A stretch of 12,576 nucleotides of DNA from JAAZMI01 sp964603615. Lineage in GTDB: Bacteria; Bacillota; Dethiobacteria; DTU022; UBA8154. A model generated the notes under the pieces. It had not been told where the DNA came from. It saw only the letters and a list, made by a program, of their open reading frames with translations, and searched no databases. Below are positions 6,014 through 12,576 of this stretch, one piece after another. The stretch lies in contig CAZRVU010000049.1 in assembly GCA_964603615.1 (NCBI GenBank), positions 1 to 12,576 of the forward strand, read 5' to 3'. The translations under genes were made by a program, and so were the position numbers. The stretch's first letter is position 1. The number at the start of each line of letters is the position of its first letter.

Positions 6014-7432
6014 TTATTTAAAAGATTGTAACAGTCGCAACCGCAACTGCAGGGGAATACCCTGACGTTTAAATTCAAAATAAATAAGGTAAAAAGTCAA
6101 CAAAAAGGCAACAAAATCGCTTACAGGCCGGGCAGCCCAGATACCTGTCAAACCGTAGCGCTCGGATAACAAGAAAAGGAAGGGGATAAAAACAATAACC
6201 TCCCGCAAAAGTGATAAAACAAGCGAGGGGATGCCTTTACCAATCGCCTGGAAAAAGGAACCGGAAACAATTTGAACCGCAATGCAAGGATACATGATGA
6301 CCATAATGCGCACGGCATAAGTTCCAAGCGCAAGCAGCTCCTTCTCTTTGCTAAAGATACCTAAGAAAAAAGACGGTGTCAGGAAAAATATGATGCCGGC
6401 CAAGGTAATAAAAATTGTACCGGCTGCCACGCTTTTTAAAAAAGCCTCCCGCACACGGTCTATTTTCCTTGCCCCAAAATTATAGCCGACAATCGGTAAA
6501 AGCCCTTGTGCAATGCCAATAGCCGGCATAATGGCAAACATCTGCAAACGAAATATAAGCCCCATGACGGCAACAGGAATGTAACCATAACATGCAAGGA
6601 CAACATTAGTAACGACTAAAGAAATATTATTTGAAAACTGCAGGATCATAGCAGGCAACCCGATTTTATAAACATTCAGGATCGTTTGCCAGCGGAGCTT
6701 GAGACTAGAAAGGCGAAGTTTTAAAACACTTTTACCTGCAAGAAAGTAATGGAGCATCATCACAATACCCACGATTTTTGCCAGCACTGTGGCAATAGCA
6801 GCACCACGGATCCCCAGGCCCAGAGTAAAAATAAAAATGGGGTCCAATATAATATTGGCTACAGCAGAAATAATCATCATATTCATGGAAAGCACCGGAT
6901 TTCCCTCGGCGCGGACGACATTATTCAGAGTCATCAGTAGAAAGAACATGGCCGAGCAACTAGTGATAACCATCAGGTACTCTTCTGTGGGGGCAATAAT
7001 ATCCGCTGTTGTCCCTAAAAAGACCAGCAGTGGACGCAGGTAAAAAAAACTGGCCAGCGCAATAATCAAACCAAATATCATCGCCAGCGTAATCACCTGC
7101 CCAAGAGCATTCTCTGCTTCCTTCTTGTTATCAGCGCCCAAAGAACGGGAAACTAGCGAGGCAGCCCCCACGCCGCTGCCTACCCCGACCGCACCCATTA
7201 ACATCTGCAAAGGAAAAGCAACCGAAAGGGCGGCAATAGCTTCGCTACCCAACCTGGCAACAAAAAAAGTATCTACCACGTTATAGGTAGCCATCACCAA
7301 CATACCCACAATGGCCGGCAAAGAAAAACGAAACAAAAGAGTCGTAATACTATCTTCTCCCATAAAAGCCGAACCATTATCATCAATCGCACTATTTTGC
7401 ACTGAATCGAATTGAAACTGATCGCTTTGCAC
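6014..7432 (-). CDS. MATE-family multidrug efflux transporter
   Basis: A 472-residue integral membrane protein of the MATE family (MOP superfamily), expected to have twelve transmembrane helices and to export cationic drugs or metabolites using a sodium or proton gradient. Characteristic stretches include LFRFSLPAIVGMLVMATYNVVDTFFVARLG near the N-terminus in pieces, MGAVGVGSGVGAASLVSRSLG around 75-95, and in the second half the repeat copy with GIAQGLLPIVGYNFGA near 313-328, which shows the internal duplication of the family. Length is normal. The start is a GTG at 7432 preceded by GAAGGAGG with about 12 bases of spacing; no better in-frame start exists. Transcription probably starts from the extended -10 promoter about 30 bases upstream. 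The substrate is unknown. Confidence 0.93.
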   Translation of the reverse strand: MQSDQFQFDSVQNSAIDDNGSAFMGEDSITTLLFRFSLPAIVGMLVMATYNVVDTFFVARLGSEAIAALSVAFPLQMLMGAVGVGSGVGAASLVSRSLGADNKKEAENALGQVITLAMIFGLIIALASFFYLRPLLVFLGTTADIIAPTEEYLMVITSCSAMFFLLMTLNNVVRAEGNPVLSMNMMIISAVANIILDPIFIFTLGLGIRGAAIATVLAKIVGIVMMLHYFLAGKSVLKLRLSSLKLRWQTILNVYKIGLPAMILQFSNNISLVVTNVVLACYGYIPVAVMGLIFRLQMFAIMPAIGIAQGLLPIVGYNFGARKIDRVREAFLKSVAAGTIFITLAGIIFFLTPSFFLGIFSKEKELLALGTYAVRIMVIMYPCIAVQIVSGSFFQAIGKGIPSLVLSLLREVIVFIPFLFLLSERYGLTGIWAARPVSDFVAFLLTFYLIYFEFKRQGIPLQLRLRLLQSFK

Positions 7433-7464
7433 CTAAATATTGTGCCTCCTTCTAATCTGAAGTT

Positions 7465-7473
7465 ATTATACCA
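7465..7473 (-). promoter_or_regulatory. Extended -10 promoter of the MATE gene
   Basis: On the minus strand TGGTATAAT is a perfect -10 box (TATAAT) with the TGN extension. No good -35 box is seen, as is common with extended -10 promoters. It places the transcript start about 25 bases before the GTG start codon, with GGAGG in between. Confidence 0.65.
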
Positions 7474-7683
7474 TAAAAAAAGTTTTTGCGTGTAAAAATG
7501 CAGCAGGTATCAAATAACCAGCATTGACATACCGTAACATACCGCCGCCTTTCCACGCAAACCTGTAACAACCTTAGTCGTCCCTATATTATTTATTGCC
7601 GCTACCTTATTTCCAATTCCTAGCCTTTTATTGCTGTCCGGGTTTTTTTCAAGATCGAATATAACCTAGCTTCCTTGGTACAG

Positions 7684-7724
7684 CATGAACCCCGCAACTG
7701 TTATTTTTGCGGGGTTCATGTTTT
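7684..7724 (+). terminator. Strong plus-strand rho-independent terminator with no obvious gene upstream
   Basis: A perfect 14-bp stem CATGAACCCCGCAA (7684-7697) / TTGCGGGGTTCATG (7707-7720) is followed by TTTT. The T run is on the plus strand only, yet both neighbouring genes are on the minus strand. It would end a transcript coming from around 7450-7680. Confidence 0.7.
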
Positions 7725-7866
7725 GCTACTTTGAAAATAGCGCTTAAATAGCTATCAACTCCCGGTGGTGCCGCTAAAAAGTAACGGCACGCAGGTTTAC
7801 CCTGAAATATTTAACGCGCTAGGAGCGGCTGGTCAGCTTGGACCGCTGCTATTCCACCAGCCAATT

Positions 7867-8655
7867 TTATGCCCACTCTTCTTGTAGCTGTTCTACCAGA
7901 TAGGGGTTTAATACTTTTAAAAAAGTCCCTTTCATCCCCAAAGAGTGCGATTCGATCACCCCTGCGCTTTTGAGTTTGCGCAAAGCATTGACGGTGACCG
8001 ATCTGGTAATACCAAGTTGATCGGCAATTTTGCTGGCTACCAACAGTCCTTCCTCTCTATCCAATTCGCTGAAAATACGCACCGCGGCCTCTAGTTCAGA
8101 ATACGAAAGAGCCCTGAGCGCCTGCTTGGCAACCGCTTTCTGCCTGGTCTCTTCTTCGGCTTCATTCGATCGGGCCTTCAGTATTTCCATGCCGATTACT
8201 GTTGCTGCTGTTTCTGCCAGAATTAGATCACCTGTATCAAAGGAGTGGCACATACGGGCTAGAATTAAAGTTCCCAATGTTTGACCCTGCCCCAAAACGG
8301 GAACCAGCATAGTAAATATATTAGTAAATAAACAACGGGCGCTTGGGGCAAAAACACACCCGTTACCTTCCTGTAGCAAATTTACTTTACTTTTGCCTTC
8401 ACCAACTTTTAGGAGGTATTTGTGATAATACTCCGGGAATTCTCCTTTTTCAAGAATATCATCCCTCATTACCTTGCATTCAAAGTCTTCGATCAAGGCA
8501 TAACGCAAAATTTTACAGGCATTATTTACGATGAAAACATTGGCATTAATAACATTTTTTAATACAGTAATCACATCGGAAAAATTAATTACATTTTCTT
8601 TCTGTAAGGTTTTACGAATATAACGGGTTTTCTCCAATAAAGAAGTAGCAATCAT
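7867..8655 (-). CDS. codY: GTP-sensing transcriptional regulator CodY
   Basis: A 262-residue homologue of CodY, the global regulator of Firmicutes that senses GTP and branched-chain amino acids and represses nutrient-scavenging and catabolic genes during growth. The N-terminal LLEKTRYIRKTLQ and the GAF sensor domain (about residues 5-155, with TLGTLILARM and DLILAETAATVIGMEIL) are followed by a linker helix and a C-terminal winged HTH (about 200-250) with ASKIADQLGITRSVTVNAL and ESHSLGMKGTFLKVLN, which is almost identical to known CodY. The ATG at 8655 is preferred: it gives the usual N-terminus and has AGGTGA six bases upstream. A GTG at 8664 is possible. It follows the ligase gene by 70 bases on the same strand without a terminator, so it may be co-transcribed. 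Codys of Bacillus sit instead beside hslVU. Confidence 0.95.
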   Translation of the reverse strand: MIATSLLEKTRYIRKTLQKENVINFSDVITVLKNVINANVFIVNNACKILRYALIEDFECKVMRDDILEKGEFPEYYHKYLLKVGEGKSKVNLLQEGNGCVFAPSARCLFTNIFTMLVPVLGQGQTLGTLILARMCHSFDTGDLILAETAATVIGMEILKARSNEAEEETRQKAVAKQALRALSYSELEAAVRIFSELDREEGLLVASKIADQLGITRSVTVNALRKLKSAGVIESHSLGMKGTFLKVLNPYLVEQLQEEWA

Positions 8656-8725
8656 CTTTATCACCTGTTTCCCTCATTATTTTTGTACTTTACCTAACCT
8701 CCTACCTAAATTCTATGGTAAAAAC

Positions 8726-10333
8726 CTATTTTTTAGCAGATGAAACAGCAGCCGCCTCCTTACCCGTTTTACGTAGCTTAAACCGCTGAATTTTCCCGGT
8801 CGCGCTCTTGGGCAGCTCAGACATAATTTCTATCCAGCGGGGGTACTTGAATTTAGCCAACCGGTCCAAAGCCCATTTTTTCATTTCCTCGATCAGCTCC
8901 TCTGAACCCTTGTATCCTTCTTTAAGCACAACAAAAGCTTTTGGCTTGATTAAATTCTTCTGGTCGGGATGCCCGATCACCGCACATTCCTGTACCGCAG
9001 GATGCGTGCTCAGGCAATTTTCTACCTCTAGCGGGGATACCCAGATCCCCCCTACTTTCAACATATCATCGCTTCTTCCTGCACACCAGTAATACCCTTC
9101 TTCATCCCTGTAATATTTATCTCCCGTGTTTAGCCACTCGCCTTTCATCGTCGTGCGCGTCTTTGCTAGTTTACGCCAGTACTGCTGGGCAGCACTATCA
9201 CCTTTTACCAACAAAGTGCCAACTTCACCCTGCGTGACCTCCGTCCCTTCCTCGTCAATAATTCTAAGTTCATATCCGGGAACCGGCTTGCCGGTGGAGC
9301 CCGGCTTAATATCGCTAGGCCGGTTGGAAACAAATACATGTAGCATCTCTGTCGAGCCTATACCGTCCAATATATCCAACCCAAAACGTTCTTTCCAACG
9401 GTAATAGATATGCTCTGGCAAGGCTTCTCCCGCCGACACACATACCCTTACGGAAGAAAATTCATGGTTGCCATTGGGATTCGACTTGCCGCCATTGGCT
9501 TTGTCCAAACGTTCCTTGTACTCCAGCATCTGCCCATACAGGGTAGGCACGCCAAAAAATACTGTGGGACGGAAACGCTCCAGATGAGCAAATACACTTT
9601 CAGGGGTGGGGCGATTACGGTTTAAAACTGCTGCAGCCCCCACCGACATGGGGAAAAACATACCGTTCCCAATGCCATAAGCGAAAAACAACCGTGCCGC
9701 CGAAAAACAAATATCATCTTCCGTCAACTCCAAGACCCCTTTGGCAAAATTTTCCGAGGCTACAACCGGGCTGTACTGGCAATGCACGGCACCTTTCGGC
9801 GGACCAGTTGATCCCGAGCTATAAAGCCAGAAGCCCACGTCATCCCTCGTTGTAAATTCCATCTTGAGAATTGGAGAAGCATTTTTAAGTTTTTGTTTAA
9901 AAGGAATCTGCGCTCCTGTTTCCGAAACAACAATCATATCCCGTAAATAAAATAGATCACCTTTAATATCATTGACCAGTGGCAGCAGCTCCTCAGAAAC
10001 AATCAATGTTTTGGCCCGGCTATCATTCAGTAAATACTGGTAATCATCAGGAGTAAGCATCGTGTTGATCGGAATGGGGATGGCACCAATCTTTATCGCA
10101 CCCCAAAAAGCAGCATAAAACTGGGGCTCATCCAGCAAAAGCAACATTACCCGGTCATCGATGCGCAAACCCAGATCATGAAAAGCGTTGCCAGTTTTAT
10201 TGGCCATTTCCTGAATTTCATTATAGGTATAGTTGCGCTTTTCAGTATAAATAGCAATTTTATGGCCTCTTCCCTGCCGGATATTTCTATCCAGAAAATA
10301 GTCTGCTGCATTAAAGAATATTTGCTTGTTCAC
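8726..10333 (-). CDS. Benzoate-CoA ligase family protein (aryl/acyl-CoA synthetase)
   Basis: A 535-residue adenylate-forming enzyme that activates a carboxylic acid to its CoA thioester using ATP. Core motifs are intact: YSSGSTGPPKG (171-181, phosphate loop), GIGSTEM (324-330), TGD (403-405), GRSDDMLKVGG (419-429) and the catalytic Lys514 in SATGKIQRF. The stretch from SAGEALPEHIYYRW through GIGSTEMLHVFVSNRPS is characteristic of benzoate-CoA ligases, the entry enzyme of anaerobic aromatic degradation, so benzoate or a related aromatic or cyclic acid is the likely substrate. The start is a GTG at 10333 with AGGGGTGG four bases upstream. It is preceded by a sigma-54 promoter and the gene for a sigma-54 activator, and followed by codY. 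No benzoyl-CoA reductase genes are in the window. A fatty-acid or 4-hydroxybenzoate ligase is possible. Confidence 0.9.
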   Translation of the reverse strand: MNKQIFFNAADYFLDRNIRQGRGHKIAIYTEKRNYTYNEIQEMANKTGNAFHDLGLRIDDRVMLLLLDEPQFYAAFWGAIKIGAIPIPINTMLTPDDYQYLLNDSRAKTLIVSEELLPLVNDIKGDLFYLRDMIVVSETGAQIPFKQKLKNASPILKMEFTTRDDVGFWLYSSGSTGPPKGAVHCQYSPVVASENFAKGVLELTEDDICFSAARLFFAYGIGNGMFFPMSVGAAAVLNRNRPTPESVFAHLERFRPTVFFGVPTLYGQMLEYKERLDKANGGKSNPNGNHEFSSVRVCVSAGEALPEHIYYRWKERFGLDILDGIGSTEMLHVFVSNRPSDIKPGSTGKPVPGYELRIIDEEGTEVTQGEVGTLLVKGDSAAQQYWRKLAKTRTTMKGEWLNTGDKYYRDEEGYYWCAGRSDDMLKVGGIWVSPLEVENCLSTHPAVQECAVIGHPDQKNLIKPKAFVVLKEGYKGSEELIEEMKKWALDRLAKFKYPRWIEIMSELPKSATGKIQRFKLRKTGKEAAAVSSAKK

Positions 10334-10370
10334 TATACCACCCCTATATGTAATATTTGGTATTTTTCAT

Positions 10371-10386
10371 TGATTCCACTGCAAAA
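10371..10386 (+). repeat. Inverted repeat pair B, left member
   Basis: TGATTCCACTGCAAAA is perfectly complementary to 10575-10590. It lies 38 bases before the ligase start codon in the direction of transcription. Confidence 0.75.
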
Positions 10387-10574
10387 ATTATTTTACCTAA
10401 ACTCTTACAAAAATTTTTTTTGCAGAGGGAAAGGGTCATTACAAAGACAATGCAAAATTGGTGCTCCGGCCTCAACTGATGTTTTATTTTTCTTTTTTTA
10501 CTTTTTTTAGTAGGACTAAACTTCGATCTTTGTTTGATAAAAAACCATTTCTGTATTAAATCCAAATATAGACA

Positions 10575-10590
10575 TTTTGCAGTGGAATCA
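10575..10590 (-). repeat. Inverted repeat pair B, right member
   Basis: TTTTGCAGTGGAATCA on the plus strand is the perfect complement of 10371-10386 and, extended to 10596, matches the copy at 3016-3037 at 21 of 22 positions. It begins immediately after the predicted sigma-54 transcript start. Confidence 0.75.
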
Positions 10591-10602
10591 TTTATTATAT
10601 AA

Positions 10603-10618
10603 TGCAAAACCAATGCCA
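10603..10618 (-). promoter_or_regulatory. Sigma-54 (-24/-12) promoter of the ligase gene
   Basis: On the minus strand TGGCATTGGTTTTGCA has the invariant GG and GC with exactly ten bases between them, and matches the consensus TGGCAC-N5-TTGCA at all but one of the defined positions. The transcript should start near 10592, leaving a leader of about 260 nt before the GTG at 10333. The gene directly upstream encodes a sigma-54 activator, which fits. Confidence 0.82.
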
Positions 10619-10779
10619 ACAAAACCTATTTTCGTCCAAAGCATGCCTGGCTCGCATTTCTTGAAGGTTCTAAGAAAATTTTTGCTTTTAAAACCTTTTT
10701 AGATCATTTCATATTTGATATAATTTTAAAGGAAATTGTAAAAATGCAATTTAAATATCCCTCCAGTATATTTATGTAC

Positions 10780-10805
10780 AGCAAAAACAGCCCCGGGTAG
10801 GGCTG
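10780..10805 (-). terminator. Rho-independent terminator of the sigma-54 activator gene
   Basis: Reading the minus strand, CAGCCC (10805-10800) pairs with GGGCTG (10793-10788) around a 6-base loop and TTTTT follows. It lies about 90 bases after the activator stop codon and separates it from the ligase transcription unit. Confidence 0.8.
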
Positions 10806-10896
10806 CCTGCAGGTTCAAACCAGCCAGATAAAAACATAGTAACGATATCATTCCTTGCCCTTAAGTCTATATTAGGGTTTGTATTAAAACCCGTCT

Positions 10897-12261
10897 TTAC
10901 CCCTTTAATTTCCTGGAAAGACTGGAAAAACTAATGCCTAGTAACTCTGCCGCCTCTTTTTGATTTTTGCTATGTTCCATCGCTTTGTTGATCACTGCCA
11001 GTTCAAATTCCCTTGTCATATTTTTTAACGGCGCAATATCATGAACCGTAAACCGTCTCAAAGACTTCTTTTGAATGTCATGAAGATAAGTAACGGGAAG
11101 ATCCCCTGTTTGAACCATGTCCCCCTTAGAGACGATTAACAACCGTTCAACCAAATTGGCCAACTCTCTAACATTGCCCGGCCAATGGTACCAATAAAGG
11201 TGTTTGATGACATCCCTGCTAATTGTTTTACTTTCTAGCGTATAACATTTTTGAAATTTATTCTGAAAATAGGAGATAAGTAAGGGTATTTCTTCTCTGC
11301 GCTCCCGCAAAGGTGGAATTTCCACAGGAATTACATTCAGACGATAAAATAAGTCTTGCCGGAACTTACCTTTTTCTACCATTTCCTCTAAATTTCTATT
11401 AGTAGCGGCAATAACGCGCACTCCTACGGGCTTAGGTTTTACACTCCCAATTCTAATAATTTGTTTATCCTGTAAGACATTCAATAATTTAGGTTGTACT
11501 TCTAAAGGCAGCTCCGCTATCTCGTCAAGAAAGAGGGTCCCCCCGCCTGCCATTTCAAAAAAACCTTTTTTACCTTTTTTTAAGGCACCCGTAAAGGTAC
11601 CGGGTTCATAGCCAAAAAGCTCCGTTTCAACAAGGTTAATAGGTATGGAAGCACAGTTAACCTTGACAAAAGGGCTTTCCTTGTTTCTTGAACTGCGCTC
11701 ATGAATTAAACGGGCAATGAGGTCCTTGCCAACACCCGTTTCACCGTAAAGCATGACGGTGGAATCAACTTTGCTCAAATTATTCGCCAGGTTGACAACT
11801 TCATCCATAATACTGCTGGCATACACCAATTCCTCGTTGTAACAATCGCCTTTAATTTGAACTATTTTATAACCGGAGCTATTTTTTCTACGTTTAATAA
11901 AGTTATTTCCTTTATCGAACAGAAAGGCCGGAATATCCCTAAGGTTACAGATCACTCCCTCCGGGTTTCCCTTAAAGTCATAAACCAGTGCTGAGGTCGC
12001 AATTACTCTATTTCCAACAATACTTTTAACCTCTCCTGAAACTGTATCCTTCTTTTCAATTGCTTCCAGAGCTGTGGATCTGTCGATTAATTTATTCTTG
12101 AGCACAGTATTCATACTTTTAAATTCGAATATATCTACCCCGAGCAAGGGGTTGGTAGCCGGATTGCAATAAAGAAATTTCCCATTTACATCGATAACAA
12201 AAAAACCATCGCTAGAATGTTCTAATATATCTGCTAGTTCTATAATTCCGCTGATCTTCAA
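10897..12261 (-). CDS. Sigma-54-dependent transcriptional activator (PAS, AAA+, Fis HTH)
   Basis: A 454-residue enhancer-binding protein that uses ATP hydrolysis to open sigma-54 promoters. An N-terminal PAS domain (about residues 5-112; LEHSSDGFFVIDVNGKFLYCNPA in pieces) is the likely signal sensor. The AAA+ domain follows with Walker A GETGVGKD (173-180), the sigma-54 contact loop reading GTFTGA (221-226), Walker B GGTLFLDE (240-247) and WPGNVREL (360-367). A Fis-type HTH closes the protein (about 419-454, KEAAELLGISFSSLSRKL). Start: the TTG at 12261 is chosen because GGGGGGAG lies five bases upstream and the PAS domain begins soon after; a TTG at 12318 would add 19 residues without a ribosome site. 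By position it should activate the ligase promoter about 280 bp downstream, perhaps in response to an aromatic acid. Confidence 0.92.
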   Translation of the reverse strand: MKISGIIELADILEHSSDGFFVIDVNGKFLYCNPATNPLLGVDIFEFKSMNTVLKNKLIDRSTALEAIEKKDTVSGEVKSIVGNRVIATSALVYDFKGNPEGVICNLRDIPAFLFDKGNNFIKRRKNSSGYKIVQIKGDCYNEELVYASSIMDEVVNLANNLSKVDSTVMLYGETGVGKDLIARLIHERSSRNKESPFVKVNCASIPINLVETELFGYEPGTFTGALKKGKKGFFEMAGGGTLFLDEIAELPLEVQPKLLNVLQDKQIIRIGSVKPKPVGVRVIAATNRNLEEMVEKGKFRQDLFYRLNVIPVEIPPLRERREEIPLLISYFQNKFQKCYTLESKTISRDVIKHLYWYHWPGNVRELANLVERLLIVSKGDMVQTGDLPVTYLHDIQKKSLRRFTVHDIAPLKNMTREFELAVINKAMEHSKNQKEAAELLGISFSSLSRKLKG

Positions 12262-12386
12262 ATAGGCTCCCCCCAAGAAACTACCCCATAGTATTCCATT
12301 GCTTGGCAATAATAGCAATAATTTGTCAATTACAGTACAAGGCTAGATCATGTGCCTTTTTAGAATGACTACCATTCACGTCATTG

Positions 12387-12417
12387 ACAGTGATCAAAAA
12401 CAGTGATCAAGAACAGT
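12387..12417 (+). repeat. 13-bp direct repeats upstream of the activator gene
   Basis: ACAGTGATCAA occurs at 12387-12397 and 12400-12410, followed by a partial ACAGT at 12413, so the period is 13 bp. Each unit contains the palindrome TGATCA. The array lies between the predicted promoter and the start codon, a position suited to a regulator binding site. Confidence 0.6.
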
Positions 12418-12476
12418 AAATCAAGCCTGTGCAAGGCTGATAGTACCAATGTCAACGCTACTTTGTTGTACTTATT

Positions 12477-12505
12477 ATTGTAGCACATCATTTACAATAT
12501 ATCAA
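12477..12505 (-). promoter_or_regulatory. Putative sigma-A promoter of the activator gene
   Basis: On the minus strand TTGATA (12505-12500), a 17-bp spacer and TACAAT (12482-12477) preceded by TGC form a good extended sigma-A promoter. A second overlapping candidate is TTGACA (12532-12527), 16 bp, TATTAT (12510-12505). Both point towards the activator gene about 210-240 bases downstream. Confidence 0.55.
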
Positions 12506-12576
12506 TAATAGGCAACAAGAACACTGTGTCAATACTTAGCGGGTAATTTATCCTCATTCCAGAAAAAGATTATAAG

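Larger units (their letters stand above)
7433..7866. other. Gap between codY and the MATE gene; structured but without a recognised gene
   Basis: Besides the MATE promoter and a plus-strand terminator (listed separately), two other inverted repeats are present: GTGCCG/CGGCAC at 7768-7790 and GGCTGGT/ACCAGCC at 7827-7862, the latter overlapping an alternative AGCGG/CCGCT pairing. The last lies just after the codY stop codon but has no T tract. No ORF longer than about 25 codons with a credible ribosome site was found. Confidence 0.45.
10334..10896. other. Regulatory region between the sigma-54 activator and the ligase
   Basis: This 563-bp AT-rich gap contains, in the direction of minus-strand transcription, the activator terminator (10780-10805), a weak CodY-box-like site (10666-10680), the sigma-54 promoter (10603-10618), and an inverted repeat pair (10575-10590 and 10371-10386) enclosing most of the ligase leader. 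A second weaker -24/-12-like match lies at 10451-10466 (GAGCAC, then TTGCA, with the first conserved G of the GG replaced). No protein gene is supported; ORFs here are lysine- and phenylalanine-rich by base composition. Confidence 0.6.
12262..12576. other. Upstream region of the sigma-54 activator
   Basis: No gene is seen up to the window end. The region holds candidate minus-strand promoters and a short direct-repeat array (both listed separately) and a small inverted repeat AGCCT/AGGCT at 12424-12438. The predicted leader of the activator mRNA is about 200 nt. Confidence 0.5.

Noticed and set aside
7507..7581. 24-codon minus-strand ORF upstream of the MATE gene
   Set aside because: It has a poor ribosome site, runs through the -10 box of the MATE promoter and shows no family features.
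10371..10590. Invertible promoter switch between the 16-bp inverted repeats
   Set aside because: No recombinase gene is nearby and the only good promoter lies outside the repeats, so inversion would not obviously switch expression.
10344..10622. 92-codon minus-strand ORF in the ligase leader
   Set aside because: It covers the sigma-54 promoter and AT-rich leader; its Lys/Phe/Ile composition reflects base content and there is no ribosome site.
12387..12425. CRISPR array
   Set aside because: The 13-bp period has no spacer sequences and only two full units; no cas genes are present.

Overview
The window looks like a chromosomal segment of an anaerobic, low-to-moderate GC Firmicute, most likely of the Clostridia (Peptococcaceae/Desulfotomaculum-like). 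This is an inference from a CodY regulator, strong AGGAGG-type ribosome binding sites, frequent GTG/TTG starts, a benzoate-CoA-ligase-type enzyme with a sigma-54 activator, and a DUF89 protein. Species cannot be fixed from the sequence alone.

Left part (1-5000) is an accessory region next to the 3' end of a class II tRNA-Leu. It holds a beta-class (probably N4-cytosine) DNA methyltransferase with a truncated small ORF just upstream, a decayed IS5-type transposase, a MntA/HepT toxin-antitoxin pair whose HepT ends early at an in-frame stop, a compact HicB/HicA pair behind a promoter with a palindromic operator, a Cro/CI-like repressor with a LexA-type S24 peptidase domain, and a short unrecognised ORF. 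Defence, toxin-antitoxin and phage-type genes mixed with broken genes suggest a turnover hot spot beside a tRNA. No integrase and no second attachment site are visible.

Middle part (5000-7440) carries two ordinary minus-strand genes: a DUF89/ARMT1-like metal-dependent phosphatase and a MATE-family efflux transporter with its own extended -10 promoter.

Right part (7860-12576) reads entirely on the minus strand and appears to be a regulatory-catabolic unit: a PAS-AAA+-Fis sigma-54 activator with its own terminator, then a well-formed -24/-12 promoter, a roughly 260-nt untranslated leader, an aryl/benzoate-CoA ligase, and codY only 70 nt after the ligase. The likely logic is that the activator turns on the ligase from the sigma-54 promoter and that transcription may run on into the global nutrient regulator CodY.

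The main unexplained structure is a dispersed 16-22 bp sequence (core TGATTCYACTGCAAAA). It occurs as two inverted pairs, one spanning 217 bp upstream of hicBA and one spanning 220 bp in the ligase leader. The pair spacing suggests a miniature inverted-repeat element family, although the interiors do not look alike.
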